Source: Cohnella baijiui
GTDB lineage: Bacteria; Bacillota; Bacilli; Paenibacillales; Paenibacillaceae
Length of the DNA stretch: 64,000 bases
Assembly: GCF_020731285.1 (NCBI RefSeq)
Contig: NZ_JAJFOW010000016.1
Span: 1-64,000, forward strand
Direction of reading: 5' to 3'
A program made the translations under genes and the position numbers. The first letter of the stretch is position 1. Each line of letters opens with the position of its first letter. The notes below the pieces were generated by a model. That model did not search any database. It was not told where the DNA came from and worked only from the letters and a program-made list of their open reading frames with translations. Positions 6,447 to 14,076 of the stretch are shown here, one piece after another.

Positions 6447-8291
6447 TTACGTTTCGTACCAGGTCCGCTGCTCCGTCCACATCCGGCGATAGATCCCTTC
6501 CCGGGCCAGCAGCTCCTCATGGCGGCCGACCTCGGCGACCGTTCCTTCGTTCATCACGACGATCCGGTCCGCCCGGCGGGCGATGCCGATCCGGTGCGAA
6601 ATGAGGAGCACCGTCTGCTCGCGGTAGCGGTCCGCGATTTCTCGCATGACCTCCAGCTCGCTCAACGGGTCGAGCGCCGACGTCGGCTCGTCCAGCACGA
6701 CGAGGTCGACGTCCTCCTTGGCGTACAGCCGGGCCAGCGCGAGCCGCTGCCACTCGCCGCCGGACAGGTTGATCGCGTCATCCCGCAGGCCGCCGAGCGG
6801 CGTGTCGAGGCCCGCGGGCGCGGCCCGGAAGCCGGCCCGCCATAGCCAGTCCTCCAGCGCCCGGTCGTCGTCCGCCGATGCAATCCGGCCGACCGCGACG
6901 TTGTCCCGGACCGTCGTCTGGTAGCGCACGAAGTCCTGAAACAAGGCGTGCAGCCGCTCGCCGCGCTGCCGGTGATCGGTACGTCCGACCGGGACCCCGT
7001 CATAGCGGACGCAACCCCGCTCCGTTTCGTACAAGCCGAGGATCGCCTTCACGAGCGTCGACTTGCCCGATCCGTTTTCGCCGAGGATCGCGACGGTCTC
7101 CCCTTTCGGGATCGTCAGGCTGACATCGCGGAGCGCCGGCGACTTGCGGTTCGGATAGGTGAAGGTCAAGCCTTCGACCGTCAGCACGTCACGGTAGGCG
7201 AACGGAAGCGGCTCGTCCGCTGGCGTGGTCGCCTCTTCCCACGCAGCTGCGGTCGCGGTCGCCGGAACGGAAGTAGGAATCTCCGCCGCGGCCGCCGACG
7301 CCCGCGACGCCTGCTCCGGACCGGCTTCGCCGAAGCGGAGCCCGCCTTCGAGATGCACATGAAACTCCCAAAGCTTGGCGCAGCCTTGCACGATGGACGA
7401 GACATTCGTCACCGTCAGGCTGAAGGCCATCGTGATGGCGACATAGTCGCCCGCGGTCCAACCTCGATGGCGGATGAGCCAGGCCGCCGCCAGCGCGACG
7501 ACGCCGGAGATTACGATGGAGAGTCCCTCTCCGAGCGCGTAGCTGCGCGTCTGCAGCCGCTCCAGCCGGAGCTGGAGCGCGTCGATCCGGTCTTTGTGCG
7601 TCTGCCATTGGCGCTTGAAATAGCCGCCCGTCCCGTAAAGGACGATCTCCTTTTGCGCGGAGGGGCCGGTCAGCAGATCGAAATAGTACAGATGCCGGAT
7701 CGACCCGCGCTGGATTTCGCGGCCGAGTACGACGCGGGGGCTCACCGTCCGCAGGTGCAGGCAGCCTCTGGCGCCGCCTACCGCGACGGCGAGCAAGCCA
7801 ATGCCAGCATAAGCGCCCAGCATATAATGGAAGCCGAGAGCCGCGGTGAGGAGCCTCGCGAACAGTTGTGTCGACTGAGCGTAGAGCTCATAGCGCTTGC
7901 CGCCGGCGTACCGCGCGTAGCTCAGGTCTCCCGCGTAGCGTGGATGCTCTTTGGACAGAAGCGGCAGTGCGGCCGTCCGCTCGATGAGCTCGGCGTCGCG
8001 GGCGTTGCCGAACGCCGTGCCGAGCCTTTGCCCCTTGTCGGCGGACCAGGCGCTCAGGGCGGAGCCCGTCAACTGGGCGGCGACGAGCGCTGCGAGCGGC
8101 AGGACGTAGGCCGCTTCGTCGGGTGCGAAGACGGCGTCCAGCACCCCTTTGGACAAGTAGAGCTGCGCATAGGATTGCAAGGCATTGTAGACGAGCATTC
8201 CCGTCGCGAGCAGAACAGCCGCCGAATCGAAGCGGTATACTTCGACGAACGCGCGCGTCGCGGACCGGGCGACCGCAGCGGCCGCCTTCAC
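6447..8291 (-). CDS. ABC exporter (membrane + ATPase in one chain)
   Basis: 614 residues. The N-terminal half is a membrane domain of type IV exporters with several helices, and the C-terminal half is a complete ATPase: GENGSGKST (Walker A), LSGGEWQRLALARL (signature), VDLVVLDEPTSALD (Walker B) and the switch SHR. No C39 peptidase domain precedes it, which agrees with the absence of a Gly-Gly leader on the peptide. The GTG start overlaps the upstream stop as GTGA, so it is coupled to the first redoxin gene. A linker of about 50 residues rich in Ala, Pro and Thr joins the halves. It probably exports the cysteine-rich peptide. Confidence 0.88.
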   Translation of the reverse strand: MKAAAAVARSATRAFVEVYRFDSAAVLLATGMLVYNALQSYAQLYLSKGVLDAVFAPDEAAYVLPLAALVAAQLTGSALSAWSADKGQRLGTAFGNARDAELIERTAALPLLSKEHPRYAGDLSYARYAGGKRYELYAQSTQLFARLLTAALGFHYMLGAYAGIGLLAVAVGGARGCLHLRTVSPRVVLGREIQRGSIRHLYYFDLLTGPSAQKEIVLYGTGGYFKRQWQTHKDRIDALQLRLERLQTRSYALGEGLSIVISGVVALAAAWLIRHRGWTAGDYVAITMAFSLTVTNVSSIVQGCAKLWEFHVHLEGGLRFGEAGPEQASRASAAAAEIPTSVPATATAAAWEEATTPADEPLPFAYRDVLTVEGLTFTYPNRKSPALRDVSLTIPKGETVAILGENGSGKSTLVKAILGLYETERGCVRYDGVPVGRTDHRQRGERLHALFQDFVRYQTTVRDNVAVGRIASADDDRALEDWLWRAGFRAAPAGLDTPLGGLRDDAINLSGGEWQRLALARLYAKEDVDLVVLDEPTSALDPLSELEVMREIADRYREQTVLLISHRIGIARRADRIVVMNEGTVAEVGRHEELLAREGIYRRMWTEQRTWYET

Positions 8292-8767
8292 GGGGCGGAA
8301 GGCGCGGCGGCGGAACGCTTGACGCCAAGGACGCCGGCGATTCGCGCCGCGTGGCCGTACGTATTGAAAAGGCCCGATGCCGCCGCATGTCCGTCCGGGC
8401 GAACCGCCAGCATGTACGGGACCACGCGGATCGGCGTCTGCTGCGCCAGTCTGAAGATGTCGCACCGGTACACCCGGCATGGCAGATCGGCTACCTCCCT
8501 CCGCAGACGCTCCAGCGCCTCCTCGTCCCCTTCGTAGAACACGGCATACGCCAGCTCCGGATCGTCCCGCATCACTTCGATCGCCGGCTCCAGCCGGCAA
8601 GCCTCGCAGCCGGCGCTGGCGACGAACACCACCGCTCCCCGCTCCGTTTCGCGGATCCAGGTCAAATCCGTCGGACCCTCGTCCGGCCGCAGCTCGAGCG
8701 CCTCCGGGAACAGCGTGTCCGCCGGGTATGCCATGACGCCGTTTCGTAAAAATGGATGATGTTTCAT
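8288..8767 (-). CDS. Thioredoxin-like protein with CEAC active site
   Basis: 159 residues. GAVVFVASAGCEAC gives a CxxC at 54-57, and IRVVPYMLAV is the cis-proline strand, so the thioredoxin fold is well supported. Two further cysteines stand in PCRVYRCDIF. No signal peptide or membrane anchor is seen. The start at 8767 follows AAAGGAGA; the stop overlaps the GTG of the exporter by four bases. First effector gene after the split sigma genes; likely thiol oxidase, reductase or isomerase for the peptide. Confidence 0.78.
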   Translation of the reverse strand: MKHHPFLRNGVMAYPADTLFPEALELRPDEGPTDLTWIRETERGAVVFVASAGCEACRLEPAIEVMRDDPELAYAVFYEGDEEALERLRREVADLPCRVYRCDIFRLAQQTPIRVVPYMLAVRPDGHAAASGLFNTYGHAARIAGVLGVKRSAAAPSAP

Positions 8768-8787
8768 CTCTCGATCGTCTCCTTTCG

Positions 8788-9099
8788 CTAACCGCTTTTC
8801 GTCTTCGGCTTCGGCGCCGCGTCTTCGGCCGCGTAGGCCGCCTTCTCCTCCGCGCAGCCGGCCGCCGCAGGCGATCGCCGCGTGCGCACCGTCCGCACCA
8901 GCTCGATCAGCTCCAGCGTAAGCGTCTGTACGGCTTCCTCGCGGGGCATCCGCAAAAACCCCGACAGCCGCTCGATATCGTCCCGGAAATAATCGAGAAT
9001 GCGCTGCGTCGCTTCTTTGTCTCCCTCCGCGGACGCCTCTACCCACGCAAGCATTCGTCCAGCCGGCTCCGCAACAGATCGACCGCTTTTCGTTTCCAT
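8788..9099 (-). CDS. Sigma region-2-like protein (RsoA-like co-sigma)
   Basis: 103 residues. Residues 18-68 (ASAEGDKEATQRILDYF, DIERLSGFL, ALTLELIELV-like helix) match the N-terminal helices of sigma-70 region 1.2-2 and HTH_16 domains; no region 4 is present. The C-terminus is a low-complexity Ala/Lys/Glu tail. The start (ATG, GGCGGTGA upstream) lies inside the preceding gene and overlaps it by 61 bp. Because the preceding protein looks like region 4 alone, the two would make one split sigma factor, as SigO and RsoA do in Bacillus subtilis. The match is structural in kind and not strong in residues. Confidence 0.6.
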   Translation of the reverse strand: METKSGRSVAEPAGRMLAWVEASAEGDKEATQRILDYFRDDIERLSGFLRMPREEAVQTLTLELIELVRTVRTRRSPAAAGCAEEKAAYAAEDAAPKPKTKSG

Positions 9100-9386
9100 T
9101 TGTTCACCGCCTGCTGGCTCATTCTTAGTTCGCCCGCCACTTCGCGCTCCGACTTCCCGTCCACGATCAGCATCCGCATGACGGTCCGCCCTTTGGACGG
9201 GGGAATCGCCATGAGCGCCTGCTGCACGAACAGGCTGGAGATCAATGCCTCCTCCCCCTGTTCGGCGGCATGCTCGAACGTAAGCGGCAGCTCTCTTTTC
9301 AGCAGGAACCGGCTTCGGTACTGGATGCGCCAGGCCGCCCGCTGGAGCTGCGTCCGCAGCTCCGCGATCAACGCTTGTTCCTCCAT
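9039..9386 (-). CDS. Sigma region-4-like protein (SigO-like)
   Basis: 115 residues ending in a clear region-4 helix-turn-helix (about 60-108: MAIPPSKGRTVMRMLIVDG, EREVAGELRMSQQAVNKW, then a basic helix). Regions 2 and 3 are missing. The ATG at 9386 sits seven bases after AGGAGG; the long open frame further upstream has no ribosome site and is ignored. It overlaps the region-2-like gene, and together they head the redoxin/exporter/peptide operon. By analogy with SigO-RsoA, the pair would activate a small regulon, probably including this operon. An ECF fragment or decay product is less likely because both halves are intact and overlapping. Confidence 0.75.
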   Translation of the reverse strand: MEEQALIAELRTQLQRAAWRIQYRSRFLLKRELPLTFEHAAEQGEEALISSLFVQQALMAIPPSKGRTVMRMLIVDGKSEREVAGELRMSQQAVNKWKRKAVDLLRSRLDECLRG

Positions 9387-9456
9387 CGGCGTTCCTCCTG
9401 TGCAGGTCTTTCTATCTAAAAAGGAGTCTCTCGACTTCATTCTACAACCAAAAAGG

Positions 9457-9468
9457 GAACATTTGTTC
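9457..9468. repeat. Solitary GAAC...GTTC palindrome upstream of the split sigma genes
   Basis: GGGAACATTTGTTC has the core of the 50-51-bp arrays (GGAACANTTTGTTCC) but stands alone, followed by a T-rich stretch and GGGAACAAAG. It lies about 75 bp upstream of the split sigma genes. The rest of 9387-9632 shows nothing else. Confidence 0.5.
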
Positions 9469-9632
9469 TTATTTTTTTGGGAACAAAGACCGGAAATGAC
9501 AGGAAACGGCGCACGGCGCCAGACGGGACGCGGGAATCGCGCGGATCGGCGTTGACCGCGAACCAGGGCGATGATGCGCGAACGGACGCGCCGAAAATGC
9601 GAAAGAAATCGCGGATTTTCTCGGGGGCTGTC

Positions 9633-9658
9633 GAAACCTTTTCCTATGAATCTACGTC
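9633..9658 (+). promoter_or_regulatory. ECF-type promoter of the carboxypeptidase gene
   Basis: GAAAC (9633-9637) and CGTC (9655-9658) are 17 bp apart. This is the pattern of sigma-W/sigma-X-type promoters (TGAAAC, about 16 bp, CGTC), 27 bp before the TTG start of a cell-wall gene, which would suit envelope-stress control. Confidence 0.4.
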
Positions 9659-9684
9659 TATTAAGTACGATGGAGGGGATTCGT

Positions 9685-10614
9685 TTGAGAAAAGGTAGAT
9701 TACTGCTCGTTACAGGCGTAGCCGCCCTGCTTGTGTGGGGAACGATCGAAGTGACCAAGTCCGACGTTTGGGGCAGCGTCTCGCTGTCGCAGCCGCCGGC
9801 TTCCGCGACGGACAAGCCTTCGGCGGATCCGGCGGAGAGCGATCAGCCCGTGCAGGACGAAGCGGCGGCGACGCCGACCGCCAAGCCCGACAAGAAACCG
9901 ACCAAAACGCCCAAGCCGGCTCAGACGCAGGCGCCGGATACGGGCACAAGCAGCCTGGCGGCGATTCTGACGGAAAACGCGCCGAACAAAACCATCAAGA
10001 CCAACAAGGACGGCCTGGCCGTCGTGACGAATACGTCGAGCATGTACGTCCTCGTGAACAAGAAGCGCAACCTGCCTTCGACCTATAAGCCGGCCGATCT
10101 CGTCGTGCCGGACGTGGCATTTTCGTTTGCGGGCGACTCGCCCAAAAAGCAGCTGCAGCGGCCGGCCGCTCGCGCCCTCGAGAAGCTGTTCGCGGCCGCG
10201 AGCGAGGACGGCATCACCCTGAAGGCCGTCTCCGGTTACCGCTCGTACGCGACGCAAAAGTCGATCTTCGACCGCAACGCCAGCCTGAAGGGCGCCGAAG
10301 TCGCCAACAAGACGAGCGCGGTTCCCGGCCAGAGCGAGCATCAGACCGGTCTCGCGATGGACGTGTCCAGCGCCAGCGCCAACTACGAGCTCGAGGAGAA
10401 ATTCGCGAGCACCAAGGAAGGGAAATGGCTCGCCGCGAACTGCGCCGAGTACGGCTTCATCATCCGGTTCCTGAAGGGCAAGGAAGACATCACGGGTTAT
10501 TCCTACGAGCCGTGGCACATCCGTTATGTCGGCAAAGAAGCGGCCAAGGAAATCATGAAACAAAAGATCACGCTGGAGGAATACCTCGAGCAATACAATT
10601 CGACGAAGGCGTAA
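9685..10614 (+). CDS. D-alanyl-D-alanine carboxypeptidase, VanY/M15B type
   Basis: About 309 residues. An N-terminal helix (KGRLLLVTGVAALLVWGTI) anchors or exports the protein, a linker of about 65 residues rich in Pro, Lys, Thr and Ala spans the wall, and the M15B zinc-peptidase domain follows. Active-site motifs are present: SGYRSYATQ, QSEHQTGLAMDV (zinc His and Asp) and YEPWHIRYVG (catalytic Glu and zinc His). It trims the last D-Ala from peptidoglycan stem peptides. The TTG at 9685 follows GGAGGGGATTCG and leaves a normal signal region; upstream in-frame ATGs have no ribosome site. Confidence 0.92.
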   Translation: MRKGRLLLVTGVAALLVWGTIEVTKSDVWGSVSLSQPPASATDKPSADPAESDQPVQDEAAATPTAKPDKKPTKTPKPAQTQAPDTGTSSLAAILTENAPNKTIKTNKDGLAVVTNTSSMYVLVNKKRNLPSTYKPADLVVPDVAFSFAGDSPKKQLQRPAARALEKLFAAASEDGITLKAVSGYRSYATQKSIFDRNASLKGAEVANKTSAVPGQSEHQTGLAMDVSSASANYELEEKFASTKEGKWLAANCAEYGFIIRFLKGKEDITGYSYEPWHIRYVGKEAAKEIMKQKITLEEYLEQYNSTKA

Positions 10615-10695
10615 ACCGCTAGATGGCAAGCAATCGTACCGCGGGCCAATAAGGAATAGCGTGTCCCTTTTTTCGCCGACACATCCTCATACCCA

Positions 10696-10743
10696 AAAGG
10701 ACCTCGTTTCCGCGCGCTGCGGAAAACGGGGTCCTTCTTTTTC
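10696..10743. terminator. Bidirectional terminator
   Basis: The near-perfect stem AGGACCTCGTTTCCGC / GCGGAAAACGGGGTCCT is followed by CTTTTT on the plus strand and TTTTGGG on the minus strand. It ends the carboxypeptidase gene and can also stop minus-strand transcripts coming through the repeat array from the GNAT gene. Confidence 0.75.
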
Positions 10744-10796
10744 GCCCTTTTGGTACTACTATGTTCCATATTTCGGTGGAATGGCGGAGGCGCGCG

Positions 10797-11030
10797 GAAA
10801 TAAGGTACATTTTGTTCCCTATTTCGGCGAAAAAGGCGGGGGCGCGGAAATAAGGTACATTTTGCTCCCTATTTCGGCGAAAAAGGTGGGGGCGCGGAAA
10901 TAGGGTACATTTTGTTCCCTATTTCGGCGAAAAAGGTGGGGGCGCGGAAATAGGGTACATTTTGTTCCCTATTTCGGCGAAAAAGGCGGGGGCGCGGGAA
11001 TAAGGAACATTTTGTTCCCTATTTCAGCGG
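10797..11030. repeat. Five-copy tandem array, 50-bp period, palindromic core
   Basis: The core TA(A/G)GG(T/A)ACATTTTG(T/C)TCCCTATTTC starts at 10801, 10851, 10901, 10951 and 11001, exactly 50 bp apart. The linker is GGCGAAAAAGGNGGGGGCGCGG. A decayed sixth copy is visible at about 10749. The cores are palindromes of the same type as at 516-541, so the two loci carry one family with different linkers. Probably part of the 3' untranslated region of the GNAT gene. No gene is seen in 10615-11155. Confidence 0.9.
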
Positions 11031-11074
11031 AGCGGCAGAGGCATGGTGGAGTATCGGAGTACGTGACCGTGCCT

Positions 11075-11096
11075 GGTTGGAGCATTTCGCTCCATC
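11075..11096. repeat. Diverged third copy of the GGAGC palindrome
   Basis: GGTTGGAGCATTTCGCTCCA is a variant of the elements at 146 and 197 with a changed loop and one arm. It follows the 50-bp array, as the others precede the 51-bp array. Confidence 0.7.
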
Positions 11097-11155
11097 TGGA
11101 GGAGTATAGGGCCTTCCGACCGTCAAGGAGCCCGGACGGGAGGTCAAGATTTCTG

Positions 11156-11875
11156 TCAGTACACAGACAAATGGCTGCCGTACCGGAGCAGCCCCAGCTT
11201 GGACGCTACCCGCCGGGAAGCGGAATTGTCCTCCATGGTGCTGTAGAGCGGAATCGCTCCGCGCTCCCGCACCTCGCTCGCCCATCGGGCCACGACGGCC
11301 GCCGCATAGCCTCGACCGCGATACGCTTCGAGTGTCTCGAGCCCCGCCTCGTGGGCGCGTTCGCCGATCCGTACGCTGCGGCAGACAGAGACGGCCATGC
11401 CGTCGCGGACCAGGGCGACACAGGGCTGCGCGTAGTCAAGCTCGGAGACAAGCCAGTCGAAGCCGTCCTGCAGCCATTCGGTTCCTTGGTCCGGGCGGAG
11501 CGAGACCGTCTCCAAGGACGGCGATAGCGCGGACGGCACCTCATAACAGGGCCCCATCGTCCAGCGTTCGCTCTCCAGCAGCGTCAAATAGGCATTCAGA
11601 TGCTTGGGCTTCGCATCGCCGTCCCCAGCGGCCGGTTCGTCGGCGCTCCAACGCGCCAACTGGCGGGCGAGCGCCTCCGGCACGTCGTATCGATAGCGGC
11701 AGGTCGCCGCCCCCCTTGCGGGCCGTCCCAGGAAAAACCGCGGCGCCGGCGCCTCGCCGGGCCAAGGCTCGTTGGCCGCCCGCATCCGGCCGCCCGGGTC
11801 GTACGTAAACATCGATTCCGCATGCAGCTCCATATATACGGAAGGATCGCCTTCGACCAAATCCCGCGAAAACAT
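11156..11875 (-). CDS. GNAT-family N-acetyltransferase
   Basis: 239 residues. The C-terminal 120 residues hold the GNAT fold: AVSVCRSVRIGERAHEAGLE (beta strands), ETLEAYRGRGYAA (the acetyl-CoA pyrophosphate loop R-G-x-G-Y-A), then EDNSASRRVASKLGL. The N-terminal half resembles the 'GNAT_acetyltran' group of firmicute proteins of unknown substrate. The start at 11875 follows AAAGGAGGGG; the in-frame ATG at 11899 lacks a ribosome site. It stands alone between the repeat array and the ECF operon; the substrate cannot be told. Confidence 0.85.
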   Translation of the reverse strand: MFSRDLVEGDPSVYMELHAESMFTYDPGGRMRAANEPWPGEAPAPRFFLGRPARGAATCRYRYDVPEALARQLARWSADEPAAGDGDAKPKHLNAYLTLLESERWTMGPCYEVPSALSPSLETVSLRPDQGTEWLQDGFDWLVSELDYAQPCVALVRDGMAVSVCRSVRIGERAHEAGLETLEAYRGRGYAAAVVARWASEVRERGAIPLYSTMEDNSASRRVASKLGLLRYGSHLSVY

Positions 11876-12004
11876 GCAGCTCCCCTCCTTTACGGTCATG
11901 TTCGGCGGTCGCCAAACGTCCGCCCGTCATGACCATCGTAACCGATCTTCTCCGCTTCCGGGCGGGAAAAAATGATTATAACGATCCCGTCCCCGATCGT
12001 GCCT

Positions 12005-13408
12005 CTATCGGATGCGGACGCGATACGGCTCGACGATGTATGCCGGGTATTCGTTGACATCGAACGTGAGCGGCTGCGGGTAGTCCTCGTTCTCCAGATA
12101 GTAGTACACCTCTTGATGCGGAATGCCGTCGTCGCCCGAACGCCAGGTGCCGACCGTCCGGGACTTGGCGTCGGCGAACTTGTGAAACGCGCCGGCGCCG
12201 TCGGTGAAGCCGTCCCAGCCGAACAGAGCGTACCCCCGGTTGTCGTCCGGACGCGTGCCGGCGATGCCGATGACGAGCGTCGTGTCCGACGATCCCTTCA
12301 TCACGTTCGTAAGCGTAAGCTTCTCGTCGGGCGCCCGCACCATCCGCTGCGCCTTCGTGTCGATGACGACTTTGCAGTCGTTCCGATCGATCGCCGAGAA
12401 CCAGCTGCCTTCGGCGTACAGTTCGCGGGGCTGCCGGAAGTAGCTGCTCTCGAAGTACAGCACCGGACGGTTGCGCTCCAGCGTGCCGCCCGTCCATTTC
12501 CACACCGTGCCCTGATCGTCCACAAGACGCATGTCGCCCGCGTTGAAAATCTGCTTGTCGTTGTCTTCCGCGTAGTCGAGGTAAAGGGCGATGCGCAGCG
12601 GGGAAATCTCCGCCTTCTCGAACGTCACCCGCTGCCCTTCGACCGAGATCGTCCGGTCCAGCGCGATCTCCTGCTTCAACCCTTCGAACCGGCTGTGATC
12701 GATGGGGAAGCGCACCTCGAACGCCGGATCCGTATCGAGCGCGATCGGCGGAAGCCGTCTGCCGTCGCGATTGCCCTTGGCGCCCGGTACCCGGCCCAGA
12801 TGGAGCTTCAGCACCGCTTCGTCCGGCAGCGGTATGCCATTGCCCATCTGCACATCCACCATGCCCTGGTAGATGCCCGTCTTGCGGCCGTTTTGCTCGT
12901 ACTCGCCCGGCGTGCCGGACTGGATGCCCGCCTCCAGCGTCTGGCCTGCCGCGTCCGTAACCGTCGGCCAGCCGATGCGGATCGCATCGTCCTTGTTCTC
13001 CGCCCGTACGTCAAAGTACACGACGAGACGGCCGTCGTCCGCCAGGATGCCCTCCACCGTAAGCCGCATCCCGTCGTGGGCGTCGGAGAGCCCGACAGGC
13101 TGCGCATAGTCGTTGTCAGCGGCCAGGGACAGGCTGCGGTCGCCCGATTGCTGCACCCGGTCGATGAACGCCGCGAGCCCCGGCACCTCCCGCAGCATCG
13201 CCGCGAACGCCGGCGAGACGCGGATGCTCACGAGGCAGGATACCGCGAGGAGGACGACCGCCGCGGCCGCGCTCCAGCTTCGGATCCTGCGTCTTTTGTC
13301 ATGGGCTTTCGTCAGCTGTCCCTGCCGGATGCCCGCCCGGATCGCGTCGTCGATGCGGGCGCTCAGCGCCCCGTCCATCCGGTTTTCCGCCGAATCCTGC
13401 TCATGCAT
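12005..13408 (-). CDS. DUF4179 membrane protein, likely anti-sigma factor
   Basis: 467 residues: a cytoplasmic N-terminus (about 1-45, with DGALSARIDDAIRAGI), one membrane helix (about 47-68, SWSAAAAVVLLAVSCLVSI), then a large extracytoplasmic DUF4179 domain. This topology and position, directly after an ECF sigma gene, are those of membrane-bound anti-sigma factors. The ATG at 13408 overlaps the sigma stop by eight bases and follows AAAGGGGGG. It would bind the sigma factor with its N-terminus and release it on an external signal. The signal is unknown. Confidence 0.8.
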   Translation of the reverse strand: MHEQDSAENRMDGALSARIDDAIRAGIRQGQLTKAHDKRRRIRSWSAAAAVVLLAVSCLVSIRVSPAFAAMLREVPGLAAFIDRVQQSGDRSLSLAADNDYAQPVGLSDAHDGMRLTVEGILADDGRLVVYFDVRAENKDDAIRIGWPTVTDAAGQTLEAGIQSGTPGEYEQNGRKTGIYQGMVDVQMGNGIPLPDEAVLKLHLGRVPGAKGNRDGRRLPPIALDTDPAFEVRFPIDHSRFEGLKQEIALDRTISVEGQRVTFEKAEISPLRIALYLDYAEDNDKQIFNAGDMRLVDDQGTVWKWTGGTLERNRPVLYFESSYFRQPRELYAEGSWFSAIDRNDCKVVIDTKAQRMVRAPDEKLTLTNVMKGSSDTTLVIGIAGTRPDDNRGYALFGWDGFTDGAGAFHKFADAKSRTVGTWRSGDDGIPHQEVYYYLENEDYPQPLTFDVNEYPAYIVEPYRVRIR

Positions 13409-13925
13409 GGTCATACCCCCCTTTTCCGCCGAGCGTCGCACGGAGCTCCTTCAACGCCTTGTGCAGCCACGTTTTGACCGTCCCCTCGGGCTTTTCCAGC
13501 AGCCGCGCGATTTCGGTCAGCGTCATGTCCTGGTCGTACTTCAAAATGATGACGTGCCGGTAATTCGGCGGCAGCCGGTCGATCGCGACGCGCAGCACGA
13601 TGCGATCCTCCAGATTCAGCTCCTCGACGAGCGACTCCGGAATCAGATAAAACGGCATCGTCCTGCGCCGCCGCTTCTGTTCGTCGATACAGTGATGAAT
13701 CAGAATCCGCACGAACCACGTATGGAAAAAGCTCGGCTCCTTGAGCGCCCTCAGCTTGACGTAAGCCCGGCAAGTCGCCTCCTGGATGGCGTCCAGAGCG
13801 TCGGCTTCGCTCTTCAAGTAAGCGTAGGCGATGGCGTACAATTTGTCCTTTCGGCTGCTGACCAGGGCGTAGAATGCCTCGTCGTCTCCCGCCTGCGCGG
13901 CCAGCACCTGCTCGATGATCGTCAC
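13401..13925 (-). CDS. ECF sigma factor
   Basis: 174 residues with region 2 (about 10-80: GDDEAFYALV, YAYLKSEADALDAIQEAT, FHTWFVRILIHHCID) and region 4 (about 115-168: VAIDRLPPNYRHVIILKY, LTEIARLLEKPEGTVKTW). The layout is that of the Bacillus SigV/SigW-like group. The GTG at 13925 sits seven bases after GGAGG; the ATG at 13961 lies upstream of the ribosome site. It is translationally coupled to the DUF4179 gene. A matching ECF-type promoter just upstream suggests that it activates its own operon. Confidence 0.92.
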   Translation of the reverse strand: MTIIEQVLAAQAGDDEAFYALVSSRKDKLYAIAYAYLKSEADALDAIQEATCRAYVKLRALKEPSFFHTWFVRILIHHCIDEQKRRRRTMPFYLIPESLVEELNLEDRIVLRVAIDRLPPNYRHVIILKYDQDMTLTEIARLLEKPEGTVKTWLHKALKELRATLGGKGGYDHA

Positions 13926-13950
13926 CGTCTCTCCTCCTTTTACGACCATT

Positions 13951-13977
13951 AGACCGTCCAAGGGGCCAAACGGTTTT
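13951..13977 (-). promoter_or_regulatory. Candidate autoregulatory ECF promoter
   Basis: On the minus strand AAAAC (13973-13977) and CGGTCT (13951-13956) are separated by 16 bp, close to the AAC-16-CGTC form recognised by ECF sigma factors. It lies 26 bp before the sigma start. Confidence 0.45.
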
Positions 13978-14076
13978 CGTTATTTTTGGGGACATCGCCT
14001 GTTTTTCGCGGAAACAAGGAATTTTTTGGGGGCATGGCGAACATACAATGAACCAAACGACGCAAAGGAGGGTATG

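Noticed and set aside
8292-8600. N-terminal extension of the ABC exporter frame
   Set aside because: It reads through the preceding thioredoxin-like gene in another frame. The GTG at 8291 overlapping that gene's stop is the proper start.
232-11030. CRISPR array
   Set aside because: Repeats at 50-52-bp steps resemble CRISPR spacing, but the linkers are conserved between units where spacers should be unique, and no cas genes are present.
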